Assembly (NCBI RefSeq): GCF_033898525.1 | Contig: NZ_JAXAFJ010000010.1 | Coordinates: 1-64,000 of the forward strand | DNA length: 64,000 nucleotides | Source: Flaviflagellibacter rhizophilus | GTDB lineage: Bacteria > Pseudomonadota > Alphaproteobacteria > Rhizobiales > Methylopilaceae | Reading direction: 5' to 3' | Part shown: piece by piece, positions 40,318-49,604 of the stretch | Layout of the letters: every line of letters starts with the position of its first letter | How positions within the stretch are numbered: the stretch's first letter is position 1 | Program-made: the position numbers and the translations under genes | Notes under the pieces: model-generated | The model's database searches: none | What the model was told of the DNA's origin: nothing | The model's input: the letters and a program-made list of their open reading frames with translations, nothing else

Positions 40318-43300
40318 ATGAGCGTCCAGGGCCAGCAGCGCATCGTGCGCGTGCGCCGGCAATACAATCAATGGGTCGCGAACCAGACCCTCGAGGACTA
40401 TGCGCTGCGCTTCACGGCGGAGAGCGCCCGTCGCTGGTCGGCCGTCCGCGTCAGCCACACCGCGCTTGCAGCGATCTCCTTCCTCGCCCTCGAAGCCATC
40501 GGCGGCGCGCTGACCCTCAGCTACGGTGTCACCAATGCCATTGCCGCGATGGTCGTAATCTGTGCGCTGATCTTCCTCACGGGCCTGCCGATCAGCTATT
40601 ACGCGGCAAAATACGGCGTGGATGTCGACCTGCTCACGCGTGGCGCGGGCTTCGGCTATATCGGCTCCACCATCACCTCGCTGATTTATGCGAGCTTCAC
40701 CTTCATCTTCTTTGCCATCGAGGCGGCCATCATGGCGGCGGCGCTGAAGATGTGCTTCGGCATCGAGTTGTGGATCGGTTACCTGATCTCCTCGGTCGTC
40801 ATCATCCCCATCGTCACGCACGGCATCACCTGGATCACGCGGTTCCAGCTCTGGACCCAGCCGGTCTGGGTGGTGCTGCACATCCTGCCCTTCGCCTTCA
40901 TCTTCTGGGCGGCACCCGAAACGCTGGCCCAGTGGCGTGATTTCCCGGCCGATGGAGGCGGCGCGTTCAACATCACCCTGTTCGGCGCGGCGGCGGGCGT
41001 GGCCTTCGCCCTCATTGCGCAGACGGGCGAGCAGGTGGACGTGCTGCGCTTCGTGCCGCGCGCACGCGCCGGCAACCGCCTGAAATGGTGGCTCGCAGTG
41101 CTGGTCGGCGGTCCCGGCTGGACGGTGGTCGGGCTCGTCAAGCTGCTGGCCGGTTCCTTCCTGGCCGTGCTGGCGGTGCGGCACGGGCTGGATTTCACCG
41201 ATGCCGCCGAGCCGACGCAGATGTACCGCGTGGCGTTCGGCTATGTGACGGACTGGCCGCAGTTGGCGCTGGTCCTCACTGGCATCTTCGTCATCGTCTC
41301 GCAGCTCAAGATCAACGTCACCAATGCCTATGCCGGCTCCATTGCCTGGTCGAACTTCTTCTCGCGGCTGACGCACAGCCATCCGGGCCGCGTGGTCTGG
41401 CTGGTCTTCAACGTCGCGATCGCGCTGCTGCTGATGGAGCTCGGCATCTACCGGGCGCTGGAACAGACGCTCGGCCTGTATTCCATCGTCGCCGTGGCCT
41501 GGGTCGGCGCGCTGGTGGCCGATCTGGTCATCAACAAGCCGCTGGGCCTAAGTCCGCGCGGCATCGAGTTCAAGCGCGCCCATCTCTACGACATCAATCC
41601 CGTGGGCGTCGGCTCCATGCTGCTGGCGTGCGTGGCGGCGCTTGCGGCCTTCGCCGGCCTGTTCGGCGATGTCGCCCAGGCGCTGGCCTCGTTCATCGCA
41701 CTCGGTGTGGCGATGGTCACGAGCCCGCTGATCGCGCTTGCCACCGGCGGGCGCTATTATCTTGCCCGCACTCCGAAGACCAATTGGGGCGGCGCGGCAC
41801 TGGTGCGGTGCTGCGTGTGCGAGCACAGCTTCGAACCGCAGGACATGGCGGGCTGCCCTGTCTATTCCGGTCCCATCTGCTCCCTGTGCTGCTCGCTCGA
41901 CGCGCGTTGCGGGGATGGCTGCAAGCCGCATGGCCGCATGTCGGCGCAGGCCTCGGCCTTCGCCCGCGCGGCATTGCCGAAGCGGGCGGCGGAGGTGGTG
42001 GATTCCGGCATCGGCCGCTTCATCGCGCTGTTCCTGTTCAGCACCGGCATGATCGCGATCATGCTGGGCCTCGTCTTTTTCCAGGCCACCATCAACGCCG
42101 CCGACCAGAAGCCCATCATCGGCCACGCGCTCTGGGTGGTGTTCTTCATCCTCGTCATCGTGGCCGGCATCGCGTCCTGGCTGTTCGTGCTGGCGCATGA
42201 GAGCCGGCGAGTGGCCGAGGAGGAATCCGAGGGGCAGACGCGTCTCCTGCTCCGCGAGATCGCCGCGCATGAGGAGACCGATGCCGAGCTGCAGAAAGCA
42301 CGCGACGTGGCCGAGGCCGCGAACCAGGCCAAGAGCCGCTACGTCATGGGCATCGGCCACGAACTGCGGACGCCGCTCAACGCAATCCTGGGCTACGCCC
42401 AGCTGATGGAGCGCGACGAGCGCATCCCGCAGGCGCGGCAGGGCGGCGTGCGGGTCATCCGCCGCTCCGCCGAGCACCTGTCCGGCCTGATCGACGGCCT
42501 GCTCGACATCTCCCGCATCGAGTCGGGGCGGCTTCAGCTGAGCCGCGATTATGTTCGCCTGCCGGAATTCCTCGAGCAGGTGGTGGAGATGTTCCGCCTG
42601 CAGGCTGCGGCCAAGAACCTCGAGTTCCGCTTCACCCGCCCGGAAAAGCTGCCGGCGGTCGTCGCATCGGACGAGAAGCGGCTGCGGCAGGTGCTGATCA
42701 ACCTGCTGTCCAACGCCATAAAGTTCACGGACCGCGGGCATGTCGCACTGCGGCTCCGTTTGCGCAGCGGGGTGGCCGAGTTCGAGATCGAGGACAGCGG
42801 TCCCGGCATTCCGGCCGACGACCTGGAGCGCATCTTCGCGCCGTTCGAACGCGGGCGCGGCCTCAATGCGGAACAGACGCCCGGCATCGGGCTGGGGCTG
42901 ACGATCACCAAGCTGCTGACCGAGATCATGGGTGGCGAGGTCACCCTGCGCAGCCGGGTGGGGGACGGCACGGTCTTCACGGTCCGCCTGCTGCTTTCGG
43001 CCGTGGAAAACGCGAAGCTGGCGGCCCAGCCGCGCCGCCGCCTCGGCTATGTCGGACCGCGCCGCACGGTGCTCGTCACGGATGACGACCCCAACCACCG
43101 CGACCTGATGCGCGAAGTGCTGACGCCGCTCGGCTTCGTGCTGCTGATGGCTCAGGATGGCCCTTCCTGCCTCACCCTGGCATCGGAGTGCCAGCCCGAC
43201 CTGTTCCTGCTGGACATCTCGATGCCGGGCATGAGCGGCCTTGAGCTTGCCCGTACCCTTCGTGCGACAGGCCACGAGGAGGCACGCATACTGATGGTGT

Positions 43301-43674
43301 CGGCCAATATGATCGATCATGGATCGGCCAAGGGCGAGGATTACGACGACCTTCTGCCGAAGCCGGTCGACATGGAGAAGCTGCTCGACCGGGTTCAAGC
43401 CTTGCTCCGGCTCGATTGGGTCTATGACAGCGATGCGGAGGCAGCGCCCGTGGTCCTTCAGGAACCGGCGCGCTATGTGGTGGCACAGCGCCATGTCGAT
43501 GAATTGAAGCGGCTCGGCAGCATCGGCTACATCCGCGGCATCGAGGCCAAGCTGGCGGAATTGAAGGCCGAAGCACCTGGGAGCGGACCACTGGCGGACG
43601 ACCTTGGAGCGCACATCCGCAATTTCGACCTGAAGCGCTACATGCTGGTTCTGGAGAACCTGACCGGTGAGTGA
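40318..43674 (+). CDS. Hybrid histidine kinase with permease-like (NCS1) sensor domain
   Basis: This 1118-aa inner-membrane protein has an N-terminal purine/cytosine-permease-like domain of about twelve helices (30-480). Next come a cysteine-rich segment at about 498-540 (pattern CCVC, CPVYSGPIC, LCC, RCGDGC), two more helices (565-625), a coiled linker, HisKA (H681 in GIGHELRTPL), HATPase with GIGLGLTITK, a REC domain (D966 in LLDISMPGM) and a helical tail. The transporter part probably senses or carries a nitrogen compound. It is divergent from urtA-fmdA and overlaps the response regulator gene by 8 nt. Starts at 40285 or 40192 are possible; 40318 is used as GAGGAG and AAGGG precede it. Confidence 0.88.
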   Translation: MSVQGQQRIVRVRRQYNQWVANQTLEDYALRFTAESARRWSAVRVSHTALAAISFLALEAIGGALTLSYGVTNAIAAMVVICALIFLTGLPISYYAAKYGVDVDLLTRGAGFGYIGSTITSLIYASFTFIFFAIEAAIMAAALKMCFGIELWIGYLISSVVIIPIVTHGITWITRFQLWTQPVWVVLHILPFAFIFWAAPETLAQWRDFPADGGGAFNITLFGAAAGVAFALIAQTGEQVDVLRFVPRARAGNRLKWWLAVLVGGPGWTVVGLVKLLAGSFLAVLAVRHGLDFTDAAEPTQMYRVAFGYVTDWPQLALVLTGIFVIVSQLKINVTNAYAGSIAWSNFFSRLTHSHPGRVVWLVFNVAIALLLMELGIYRALEQTLGLYSIVAVAWVGALVADLVINKPLGLSPRGIEFKRAHLYDINPVGVGSMLLACVAALAAFAGLFGDVAQALASFIALGVAMVTSPLIALATGGRYYLARTPKTNWGGAALVRCCVCEHSFEPQDMAGCPVYSGPICSLCCSLDARCGDGCKPHGRMSAQASAFARAALPKRAAEVVDSGIGRFIALFLFSTGMIAIMLGLVFFQATINAADQKPIIGHALWVVFFILVIVAGIASWLFVLAHESRRVAEEESEGQTRLLLREIAAHEETDAELQKARDVAEAANQAKSRYVMGIGHELRTPLNAILGYAQLMERDERIPQARQGGVRVIRRSAEHLSGLIDGLLDISRIESGRLQLSRDYVRLPEFLEQVVEMFRLQAAAKNLEFRFTRPEKLPAVVASDEKRLRQVLINLLSNAIKFTDRGHVALRLRLRSGVAEFEIEDSGPGIPADDLERIFAPFERGRGLNAEQTPGIGLGLTITKLLTEIMGGEVTLRSRVGDGTVFTVRLLLSAVENAKLAAQPRRRLGYVGPRRTVLVTDDDPNHRDLMREVLTPLGFVLLMAQDGPSCLTLASECQPDLFLLDISMPGMSGLELARTLRATGHEEARILMVSANMIDHGSAKGEDYDDLLPKPVDMEKLLDRVQALLRLDWVYDSDAEAAPVVLQEPARYVVAQRHVDELKRLGSIGYIRGIEAKLAELKAEAPGSGPLADDLGAHIRNFDLKRYMLVLENLTGE

Positions 43675-44587
43675 GCAGGCCCGCCCCCGCGACATCGTCC
43701 TCGTCGTGGACGACAGCCCCGACAATCTCGGCATGCTGACGACCGCCATCGAGGAAGCCGGCATGACGGTGCTGGTGGCCATGGACGGCGGCAGCGCGCT
43801 TCGCCTCGTGGAGCAGATCACGCCCGACATCATCCTGATGGACGCCGTGATGCCCGGCATGGACGGCTTCGAGGCGACGCGGCTGCTGAAGCGCAGTCAG
43901 GGCGCGGGCCACGTACCGATCATCTTCATGACCGGCCTGAACGAGACGGAGGACGTGGTGCGCGGTCTTTCTGCCGGCGGCGTGGACTACGTGGTCAAGC
44001 CCATCGTCCCCGATCAATTGCTCGCGCGCATCCGCGTGCATCTCGCCAATGCACGGGCGCAGCAGAGCGCGCGTGTGGCGCTGGATGCGAGCGGCAGGTT
44101 CCTGCTGTCCTCGAATGCGGCCGGACAGGTCCTGTGGGCAACACCCCAGGCACGGCGGCTGCTGGCCGATCTCTTCACCGAGGCATCGGGCGAGGAACTT
44201 CATCTTCCTCCGGACGCGCAGGAATGGATCGCGGGGCTGACCGGCGCTTCCGCCCCTCCGCAGGTCAGCCTTTCCAGCGGCGAGCGCCGGCTGCAGATCT
44301 CCTTCCTGGCCCGCACCGGCCCGGATGAACTGCTGCTGCGGCTGGCCGAAGAACGCACCGCCTTGCCGGAGGCCGTGCTGCGCGAGAAGCTGTCGCTGAC
44401 CGCGCGCGAGGCGGAAGTGCTGCTCTGGCTGGCGCGCGGCAAGGCCAACAAGGACATTGCCGACATCCTTGAACTCAGCCACCGCACGGTGAGCAAGCAC
44501 CTTGAACAGGTGTTCTCGAAGCTCGGCGTGGAGAACCGCGCATCGGCGGCAGCCGTGGCCATCCGGGCCATGTCCCAGGAGGTCTGA
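43667..44587 (+). CDS. Response regulator, REC plus LuxR-type HTH
   Basis: This 306-aa protein has a REC domain (about 10-125, acceptor Asp in DIILMDAVMPGMDGF), a middle region of unknown fold (about 130-235) and a C-terminal LuxR helix-turn-helix (KLSLTAREAEVLLWLARGKANKDIADILELSHRTVSKHLEQVFSKLGV). GTG start overlapping the kinase gene by 8 nt means the two are made together. It is the expected output of the permease-kinase and may control urtABCDE-fmdAB, which lie divergently beyond the kinase. Confidence 0.92.
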   Translation: MSEQARPRDIVLVVDDSPDNLGMLTTAIEEAGMTVLVAMDGGSALRLVEQITPDIILMDAVMPGMDGFEATRLLKRSQGAGHVPIIFMTGLNETEDVVRGLSAGGVDYVVKPIVPDQLLARIRVHLANARAQQSARVALDASGRFLLSSNAAGQVLWATPQARRLLADLFTEASGEELHLPPDAQEWIAGLTGASAPPQVSLSSGERRLQISFLARTGPDELLLRLAEERTALPEAVLREKLSLTAREAEVLLWLARGKANKDIADILELSHRTVSKHLEQVFSKLGVENRASAAAVAIRAMSQEV

Positions 44588-44733
44588 CCTGGAGGCCGTT
44601 CCGGGCCTCTGCCGTTAACGGGAACCTTAGGGCCCGTGCGGTTTTCTTTCCCCAGCGCGCGGTGGAAGTCATTCGCGCGAGACGGCGCATGGTCTAGCCT
44701 GCCCGTGAATCAGCCGGCGGGAGAAGAGCACAG

Positions 44734-46365
44734 ATGACGATCGAGACGGTCACGACAGCACCGATCGAAGGCCAGAAGCCCGGCACGTCCGGCCTGCGCA
44801 AGAAGACGCCCGTCTTCATGCAGCCCGGTTATCTCGAGAACTATGTGCAGGCGGTCATCGAGGGCGTGGGCGGCGTTTCCGGCAAGACCATCGTGGTCGG
44901 CGGCGACGGGCGCTACTTCAACGACCGGGCCATCGCCACCATCCTGCGCATGCTGTCGGCCAATGGCGCCAGGAAGGCCATTGTCGGCCAAAGCGGCCTG
45001 CTCTCCACGCCTGCGGCGTCGAACCTCATCCGCACGCGCCACACCGATGGCGGCATCATTCTCTCTGCCAGCCACAATCCCGGCGGCGAGCACGGCGATT
45101 TCGGCCTGAAGTTCAACACGCCGAACGGCGGCCCTGCCGCCGAGAACGTGACGGACGCCATCTTCGCCCGCTCCACCGAAATCACTCAGTACAAGATCCT
45201 CTCGGATGAGGCGCCCGCGCTCGACGTCATCGGCACCAGCACGCTCGGCGAGATGGAAGTGGAGATCGTCGATCCCGTCACGGATTACGTGACGATGATG
45301 GAAGGGCTGGTGGACTTCGACCGCCTCCGTGCGCTGTTCAAGTCCGGCTTCCGCATGCGCTTCGACGCCATGCATGCCGTGACCGGTCCCTATGCGAAGG
45401 CGATCCTGGAGGACCGCTTGGGCGCGGAGCCGGGCACTGTCGTCAACGGCACGCCACTGCCGGATTTCGCCGGCCACCACCCGGATCCAAACCCCGTCTA
45501 TGCCAAGGAACTGTTCGACCTGATGGCCTCGGCCGATGCGCCGGACATGGGCGCGGCATCCGATGGCGACGGCGACCGCAACATCGTGCTGGGCAAGGGC
45601 CTGCCGGTTTCGCCGTCGGACAGCCTGGCCGTGCTGGCGGCCAACCTGCATTTCGCCAAGGGCTACACCACGGGCCTCAAGGGCATCGCCCGCTCCATGC
45701 CGACGAGCCGCGCCGCGGACCGGGTGGCCGAGAAGCTGGGCGTTGGCATGTACGAGACGCCCACCGGGTGGAAGTTCTTCGGCAACCTACTGGACGCCGG
45801 GCGCGTCACCATCTGCGGCGAGGAAAGCGCGGGTACCGGCTCCTCCCATGTGCGGGAGAAGGACGGCCTGTGGGCCGTGCTGGTGTGGATGGACATCGTG
45901 GCCGCCCGCGGCGAGAGCGTGGCCGAGATCCTGCGCGACCACTGGCAGCGCTTCGGTCGGGATTACTACACCCGCCACGACTACGAGGGGATCGCCTCTT
46001 CGGCGGGCGACGAGTTGATGGCCGATCTGCGCGCACGCATCGAAACCTTGCCGGGCCAGAGCTTCGCCGGCCTGACCGTGACCAGTGCGGACGATTTCGC
46101 CTATGCCGACCCGACCGATGGCTCGGTGAGCCGCAAGCAGGGCATTCGCGTGAACTTCGACAACGGTTCGCGCGCGGTGTTCCGCCTCTCGGGCACGGGA
46201 ACCGAGGGCGCAACCCTGCGCGTCTATCTCGAGCGCTTCGAGGCGGACCTGACGAAGCAGGACATGGACCCGCAGGAGGCGCTGGCGGACATCATCGCCG
46301 CCGCAGGCGAACTGGCATCGATCCAGCAGCGCACCGGGCGCAATGCTCCCGACGTCATCACCTGA
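44734..46365 (+). CDS. pgm: Phosphoglucomutase (alpha-D-glucose phosphate-specific)
   Basis: This 543-aa enzyme interconverts glucose-1-phosphate and glucose-6-phosphate, linking glycolysis with glycogen and polysaccharide synthesis. The catalytic phosphoserine sits in LSASHNPGG (about residue 114), the metal loop is DGDGDR (about 280), the sugar loop is GEESAGTGSSH (about 370), and the phosphate loop is RLSGTGTEGATLR (about 487). GGGAGAAGAG precedes the ATG. It stands alone in its strand context, between the response regulator and the HAD gene. Confidence 0.95.
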   Translation: MTIETVTTAPIEGQKPGTSGLRKKTPVFMQPGYLENYVQAVIEGVGGVSGKTIVVGGDGRYFNDRAIATILRMLSANGARKAIVGQSGLLSTPAASNLIRTRHTDGGIILSASHNPGGEHGDFGLKFNTPNGGPAAENVTDAIFARSTEITQYKILSDEAPALDVIGTSTLGEMEVEIVDPVTDYVTMMEGLVDFDRLRALFKSGFRMRFDAMHAVTGPYAKAILEDRLGAEPGTVVNGTPLPDFAGHHPDPNPVYAKELFDLMASADAPDMGAASDGDGDRNIVLGKGLPVSPSDSLAVLAANLHFAKGYTTGLKGIARSMPTSRAADRVAEKLGVGMYETPTGWKFFGNLLDAGRVTICGEESAGTGSSHVREKDGLWAVLVWMDIVAARGESVAEILRDHWQRFGRDYYTRHDYEGIASSAGDELMADLRARIETLPGQSFAGLTVTSADDFAYADPTDGSVSRKQGIRVNFDNGSRAVFRLSGTGTEGATLRVYLERFEADLTKQDMDPQEALADIIAAAGELASIQQRTGRNAPDVIT

Positions 46366-46402
46366 TGACGACGAGGGGCAAGGTGCCCGGCGCCTCGCGC
46401 CG

Positions 46403-47221
46403 TCAGGCGTGTTCGAGCAGCGGCAGGATCAGCCGTTCGATGGCGTCCGCCAGCCCGTCATCCTCGTTCGAACCGGTGATGTAGGTCGCGGCTGCCCTGA
46501 CTTCCTCCGGCCCCTGCCCCATGGCGATGGACGTGCCGGCGCGGGCGAACATGGGCAAATCGTTTCGCATGTCGCCGGCAACGACGACGGATGCGAGATC
46601 GACGCCGGCTGCCTCCGCCAGGAAAGCCACGCCATCGCCCTTGTTGGCGATGATCGCGGTCACGTCCAGATAATAGGGCTGCGAGCGCGCGACGGTGGCG
46701 TCCGCCAGCAGGTCCTGCGCCTGCTCTTCCAGACCCGCAAGCAGGGGCTCGTCGTCGCTGACGCCGACGATCTTGTCGATGCGCGGCAGGATGGCCTCGA
46801 AATCGTCGGTGAGGATGGGCTCAAGCTGGGCCGCCGCGACTTCGCGCTCGTGGTGGATGCCCTCGGCCTCGCTGGCGAACCACTTGCCGTCTGCAAACAC
46901 CCAGCGGGTGACGCCGTTCTCCCTCAGTAAGTCGAGCGCCTTCCGGGAGACGTGCTCCGGCAAATGGTTCTGGCTGATGATGGTGCCGTCGCGGCGAAAC
47001 ACGGTGCCGCCGTTGAAGGCGCCTAGCGGCTGGTCGACATCGAGCGCTTCCGCCAGCCAGTAGATGCCGCTGGGCGGGCGGGCGCTGATCAGCGTCACAG
47101 GCACACCGGCGGCCTTCAGGCGCCGCACCGCCGCGATGGTGGCGTCCGCAAGGCTCTTGTCATGCCGCACGAGGGTACCGTCCACATCGGACACGAACAG
47201 GCGGATCGGGCGGCTGGTCAT
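46403..47221 (-). CDS. HAD-IIB (Cof-type) phosphatase
   Basis: This 272-aa enzyme has HAD motif I DVDGTLV (about residue 11), motif II LISARPP, the lysine in ANKGDGVAFLAEAAG and motif IV GDMRNDLPMF. A C2B cap lies in the middle. Such Cof-type hydrolases dephosphorylate sugar phosphates or cofactors such as pyridoxal phosphate or FMN. Of two adjacent ATGs the second has the better distance to GAGAGGAAG. Convergent with pgm. Confidence 0.9.
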   Translation of the reverse strand: MTSRPIRLFVSDVDGTLVRHDKSLADATIAAVRRLKAAGVPVTLISARPPSGIYWLAEALDVDQPLGAFNGGTVFRRDGTIISQNHLPEHVSRKALDLLRENGVTRWVFADGKWFASEAEGIHHEREVAAAQLEPILTDDFEAILPRIDKIVGVSDDEPLLAGLEEQAQDLLADATVARSQPYYLDVTAIIANKGDGVAFLAEAAGVDLASVVVAGDMRNDLPMFARAGTSIAMGQGPEEVRAAATYITGSNEDDGLADAIERLILPLLEHA

Positions 47222-47325
47222 CATCTTCCTCTCAAAGGGGCGTGCATCGCGATGGAGCTATGGCACACCGACAGTTTAACCAGCCAAAGGTTGCCGGACG
47301 ATAGCCCGGCTGCACCCCGAGGATG

Positions 47326-47973
47326 TCAGCCGGCGCGCTGCATCACGGCCCGGACCGCATATCCCCGGAACGGCCGGGAACAGGCGGCGCTCAACCCGGC
47401 CATGCGCGCCAACGCCGCCACCTCATCCGCGAGATCGGCGCGCGGCGTGACGTGGAACATGGCCAGCCATCGCTTCAGCGCGGAGCGGAACGGCGCCGGC
47501 AGGCCGTGCTGGTCTCCGAAATCCACGATGTGCAATTGCCCGGCCGTGTCGAGATGGGCCGCCGCGCCGCGAAGAACGGAGCGCCAGCCCGGGATCATCG
47601 ACAGGGCATAGGAGATCACTACCCGGTCGAACTTCTCCACTCCGAACAAGGCCTTCGGATCGAAGCAGGTCGCGTCTGCGGCGGCCAGCCTTATGCGGCC
47701 TTCAAGACCGGCGCGGGCGATGGAGCGGCGCGCGGTTTCCAGCATCTCGTCGGAAACGTCCAGCCCATAGCCGCGGGCATTTGGATAGAGCCGGGCGATC
47801 TTCACCAGATTGCGCCCCGTGCCGCAGCCGATCTCAAGCACTGTTCCCCCGTTTGGCGGTGCGAGATCGGCGATCATCTCGTCCCGGCCGAGCAGGTAGA
47901 ACTTGCGGCTCGCGTCGTAGATGTGCCGCTGGCGGCGGTACATCCGGTCCATGAGGGTCGCGGCGTCGCTCAC
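47326..47973 (-). CDS. btaB: DGTS betaine-lipid methyltransferase BtaB
   Basis: This 215-aa SAM-dependent methyltransferase has motif I GGTVLEIGCGTGRNLVKIA (about residue 52) and post-I GYGLDVSDEMLETARRS. It is predicted to add three methyl groups to diacylglyceryl-homoserine to give the betaine lipid DGTS. It has a GTG start overlapping the btaA stop by 4 nt (GTGA), so the two enzymes are produced together. Homology and gene order with btaA make the call firm. Confidence 0.9.
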   Translation of the reverse strand: MSDAATLMDRMYRRQRHIYDASRKFYLLGRDEMIADLAPPNGGTVLEIGCGTGRNLVKIARLYPNARGYGLDVSDEMLETARRSIARAGLEGRIRLAAADATCFDPKALFGVEKFDRVVISYALSMIPGWRSVLRGAAAHLDTAGQLHIVDFGDQHGLPAPFRSALKRWLAMFHVTPRADLADEVAALARMAGLSAACSRPFRGYAVRAVMQRAG

Positions 47974-49220
47974 GCGGCGGCGGGCAGCGTGTAGAGGTGG
48001 AACGCGCCGTAGATCGAGGAGCGGTCTTCGCGGCTGAGGCGGCGGCTCGTCTCGTCCTGACGGGTCCAGCGGCCGAGCACCTCCTGCGCGACCTTGCCGG
48101 GCAGGCAATCCTCTTCGGCGGCCGTACGGAAGATAACGCGGGCGCCCGGTCGCGCGGCGCGGGTGATCTCGCTCCAGAGCTCGGTGAGTTCGTCGCTGTT
48201 CATCCAGTCCTGCGCGTCCAGAAGCACCACGCAATCGACTGTGCCATCGGGGCTGCTGCGCAGGAAGTCCGTCACGCTCTGCTGGCGATAGGTGACACGC
48301 TCCGCCCGCTCACGCACGGCGGCGTAATTGGCCTCCTGCAGATAAGGCGGCAGCGCGGCATCGGGCGCCGGCTGGTAGCTGCGGCCGAAGGCTTGCCAGG
48401 CGAAATAGTTGGTTGAGATATCGAAGTCGCAAGCCAGCCGCTCGAGCCGCTGGCGCAGCACGCGGGCCATGCCGTCCGGCTGGTCGCCGCACAGCGCGCG
48501 GAACTGGGCCGGCGGGATGCCGAGGCCGTAGAGCGAAGCCGGCTGGCGCATCAGCCAGCGGATGAAGCGCTTGTCGAACAGCGGAGCGAAATGCCGGTCG
48601 AACAGGGTGCGCTGCTCATCGCGCGTGCGGGCTGCCAGAACGGCGCGGGGATCGCAGCCGTAGAGGCGAGCCAGAAGATGGCCGGCGCCGATGAAGCGGC
48701 CCAGCAGGCCGTGGGTGTAGAAATTGTCGGCGAACTGGTCGATGCGCCGGCGGCCGTCCACGCGGCGCGCCGTCCAGTAGGCGCGGGACAGTTCGTCCAG
48801 CTCCGGTGCGATGACGCTGTCGAAGGTGCGAACATTGTCCTTCGAGTCCGAGCGGCCGAAGAAGTGGAAGAAGGCCGCGTGATCGGGAAGTGTGCGCAGC
48901 GCGGCCAGCTTGAGCCGGCCGAGCGCGACATGCGCGCCGTTGAGGTCCACCGCCGTGATGCGCGACGGATCGGCCGTGAGGTAGGACAGCACATTGCAGC
49001 TGCCGGAGGCGATCGCGACCACATGGTCGCTCGGCCGGATGTCCAGCGCCGCCATGTCCACCACCGGGTCTTCCCAGATCTGCGGGTAGACGAGGCCGCT
49101 GAAGGCATAGGTGAACATGCGCTCCAGCAGTCCATCCCGCGACAGCGCCTTGCTGCGGTGAACGGCGGTCTCGAGGATCGTGCTGGTGGCCCGCTGGGCG
49201 TCACGCAATGGCTGCGTCAT
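47970..49220 (-). CDS. btaA: DAG 3-amino-3-carboxypropyltransferase BtaA
   Basis: This 416-aa protein of the DUF3419/BtaA family moves the aminocarboxypropyl group of SAM to diacylglycerol, the first step to DGTS, a phosphorus-free substitute for phospholipids. Typical stretches are MFTYAFSGLVYPQIWEDPVVDMAAL, IASGSCNVLSYLTADPSRITAVDLN, the DNFYTHGLLGRFIGAGHLLARLYG block and DAQDWMN in the SAM fold. Start at the methionine at 49220 (MTQP); the frame is open to 49526. A candidate Pho box upstream suggests induction in phosphate starvation. Confidence 0.92.
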   Translation of the reverse strand: MTQPLRDAQRATSTILETAVHRSKALSRDGLLERMFTYAFSGLVYPQIWEDPVVDMAALDIRPSDHVVAIASGSCNVLSYLTADPSRITAVDLNGAHVALGRLKLAALRTLPDHAAFFHFFGRSDSKDNVRTFDSVIAPELDELSRAYWTARRVDGRRRIDQFADNFYTHGLLGRFIGAGHLLARLYGCDPRAVLAARTRDEQRTLFDRHFAPLFDKRFIRWLMRQPASLYGLGIPPAQFRALCGDQPDGMARVLRQRLERLACDFDISTNYFAWQAFGRSYQPAPDAALPPYLQEANYAAVRERAERVTYRQQSVTDFLRSSPDGTVDCVVLLDAQDWMNSDELTELWSEITRAARPGARVIFRTAAEEDCLPGKVAQEVLGRWTRQDETSRRLSREDRSSIYGAFHLYTLPAAA

Positions 49221-49270
49221 GGATTTACCAGTTGCAGAATGGCAATTCATGACGGGGTTACCGCAGGCGC

Positions 49271-49286
49271 GTGACCCGCATGTGAC
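49271..49286 (-). promoter_or_regulatory. Candidate Pho box upstream of btaAB
   Basis: On the minus strand two GTCAC repeats (49286-49282 and 49275-49271) have the 11-bp period of a Pho box (consensus TGTCA-N6-TGTCA). The site lies 51 nt before the btaA ATG, with TAACCC about 10 nt downstream as a weak -10. It also lies near the divergent DUF3297 gene. Confidence 0.5.
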
Positions 49287-49346
49287 TGGCGCTCGCACGC
49301 CGGCCCTCCTATAGAGCGGGCAGACCAACCCTCGCCTGGAGCCGCA

Positions 49347-49604
49347 ATGACCGACACCCTGCCCGACCGTCTCTCCGTCGATCCGTCGAGCCCGTTCTAC
49401 GACGAGGCCCTGATGCAGCGCGGCGTCGGCATCCGCTTCAATGGCGCCGAGAAGACCAATGTCGAGGAATACTGCGTCAGCGAAGGCTGGATCCGTGTGG
49501 CCGCCGGCAAGGCGAAGGACCGCCACGGCAATGCCATGACGATGAAGCTGAAAGGCCAGGTGGAGCCTTATCTGCGCGACGAGGCCGAAACAGCCGAGGC
49601 CTGA
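49347..49604 (+). CDS. DUF3297 family protein
   Basis: This 85-aa protein has the DUF3297 pattern: MTDTLPDRLSVDPSSPFYD, GIRFNGAEKTNVEEYCVSEGWIRV and RHGNAMTMKLKGQVEPYLR. The family is widespread in proteobacteria and has no established function. It is divergent from btaA and ends next to the pqqE stop (convergent, 0-nt gap). Confidence 0.86.
   Translation: MTDTLPDRLSVDPSSPFYDEALMQRGVGIRFNGAEKTNVEEYCVSEGWIRVAAGKAKDRHGNAMTMKLKGQVEPYLRDEAETAEA

Noticed and set aside
41548..43860. 770-codon minus-strand frame across the kinase and response regulator
   Set aside because: It is the shadow of the hybrid kinase, whose domains on the plus strand are unmistakable.
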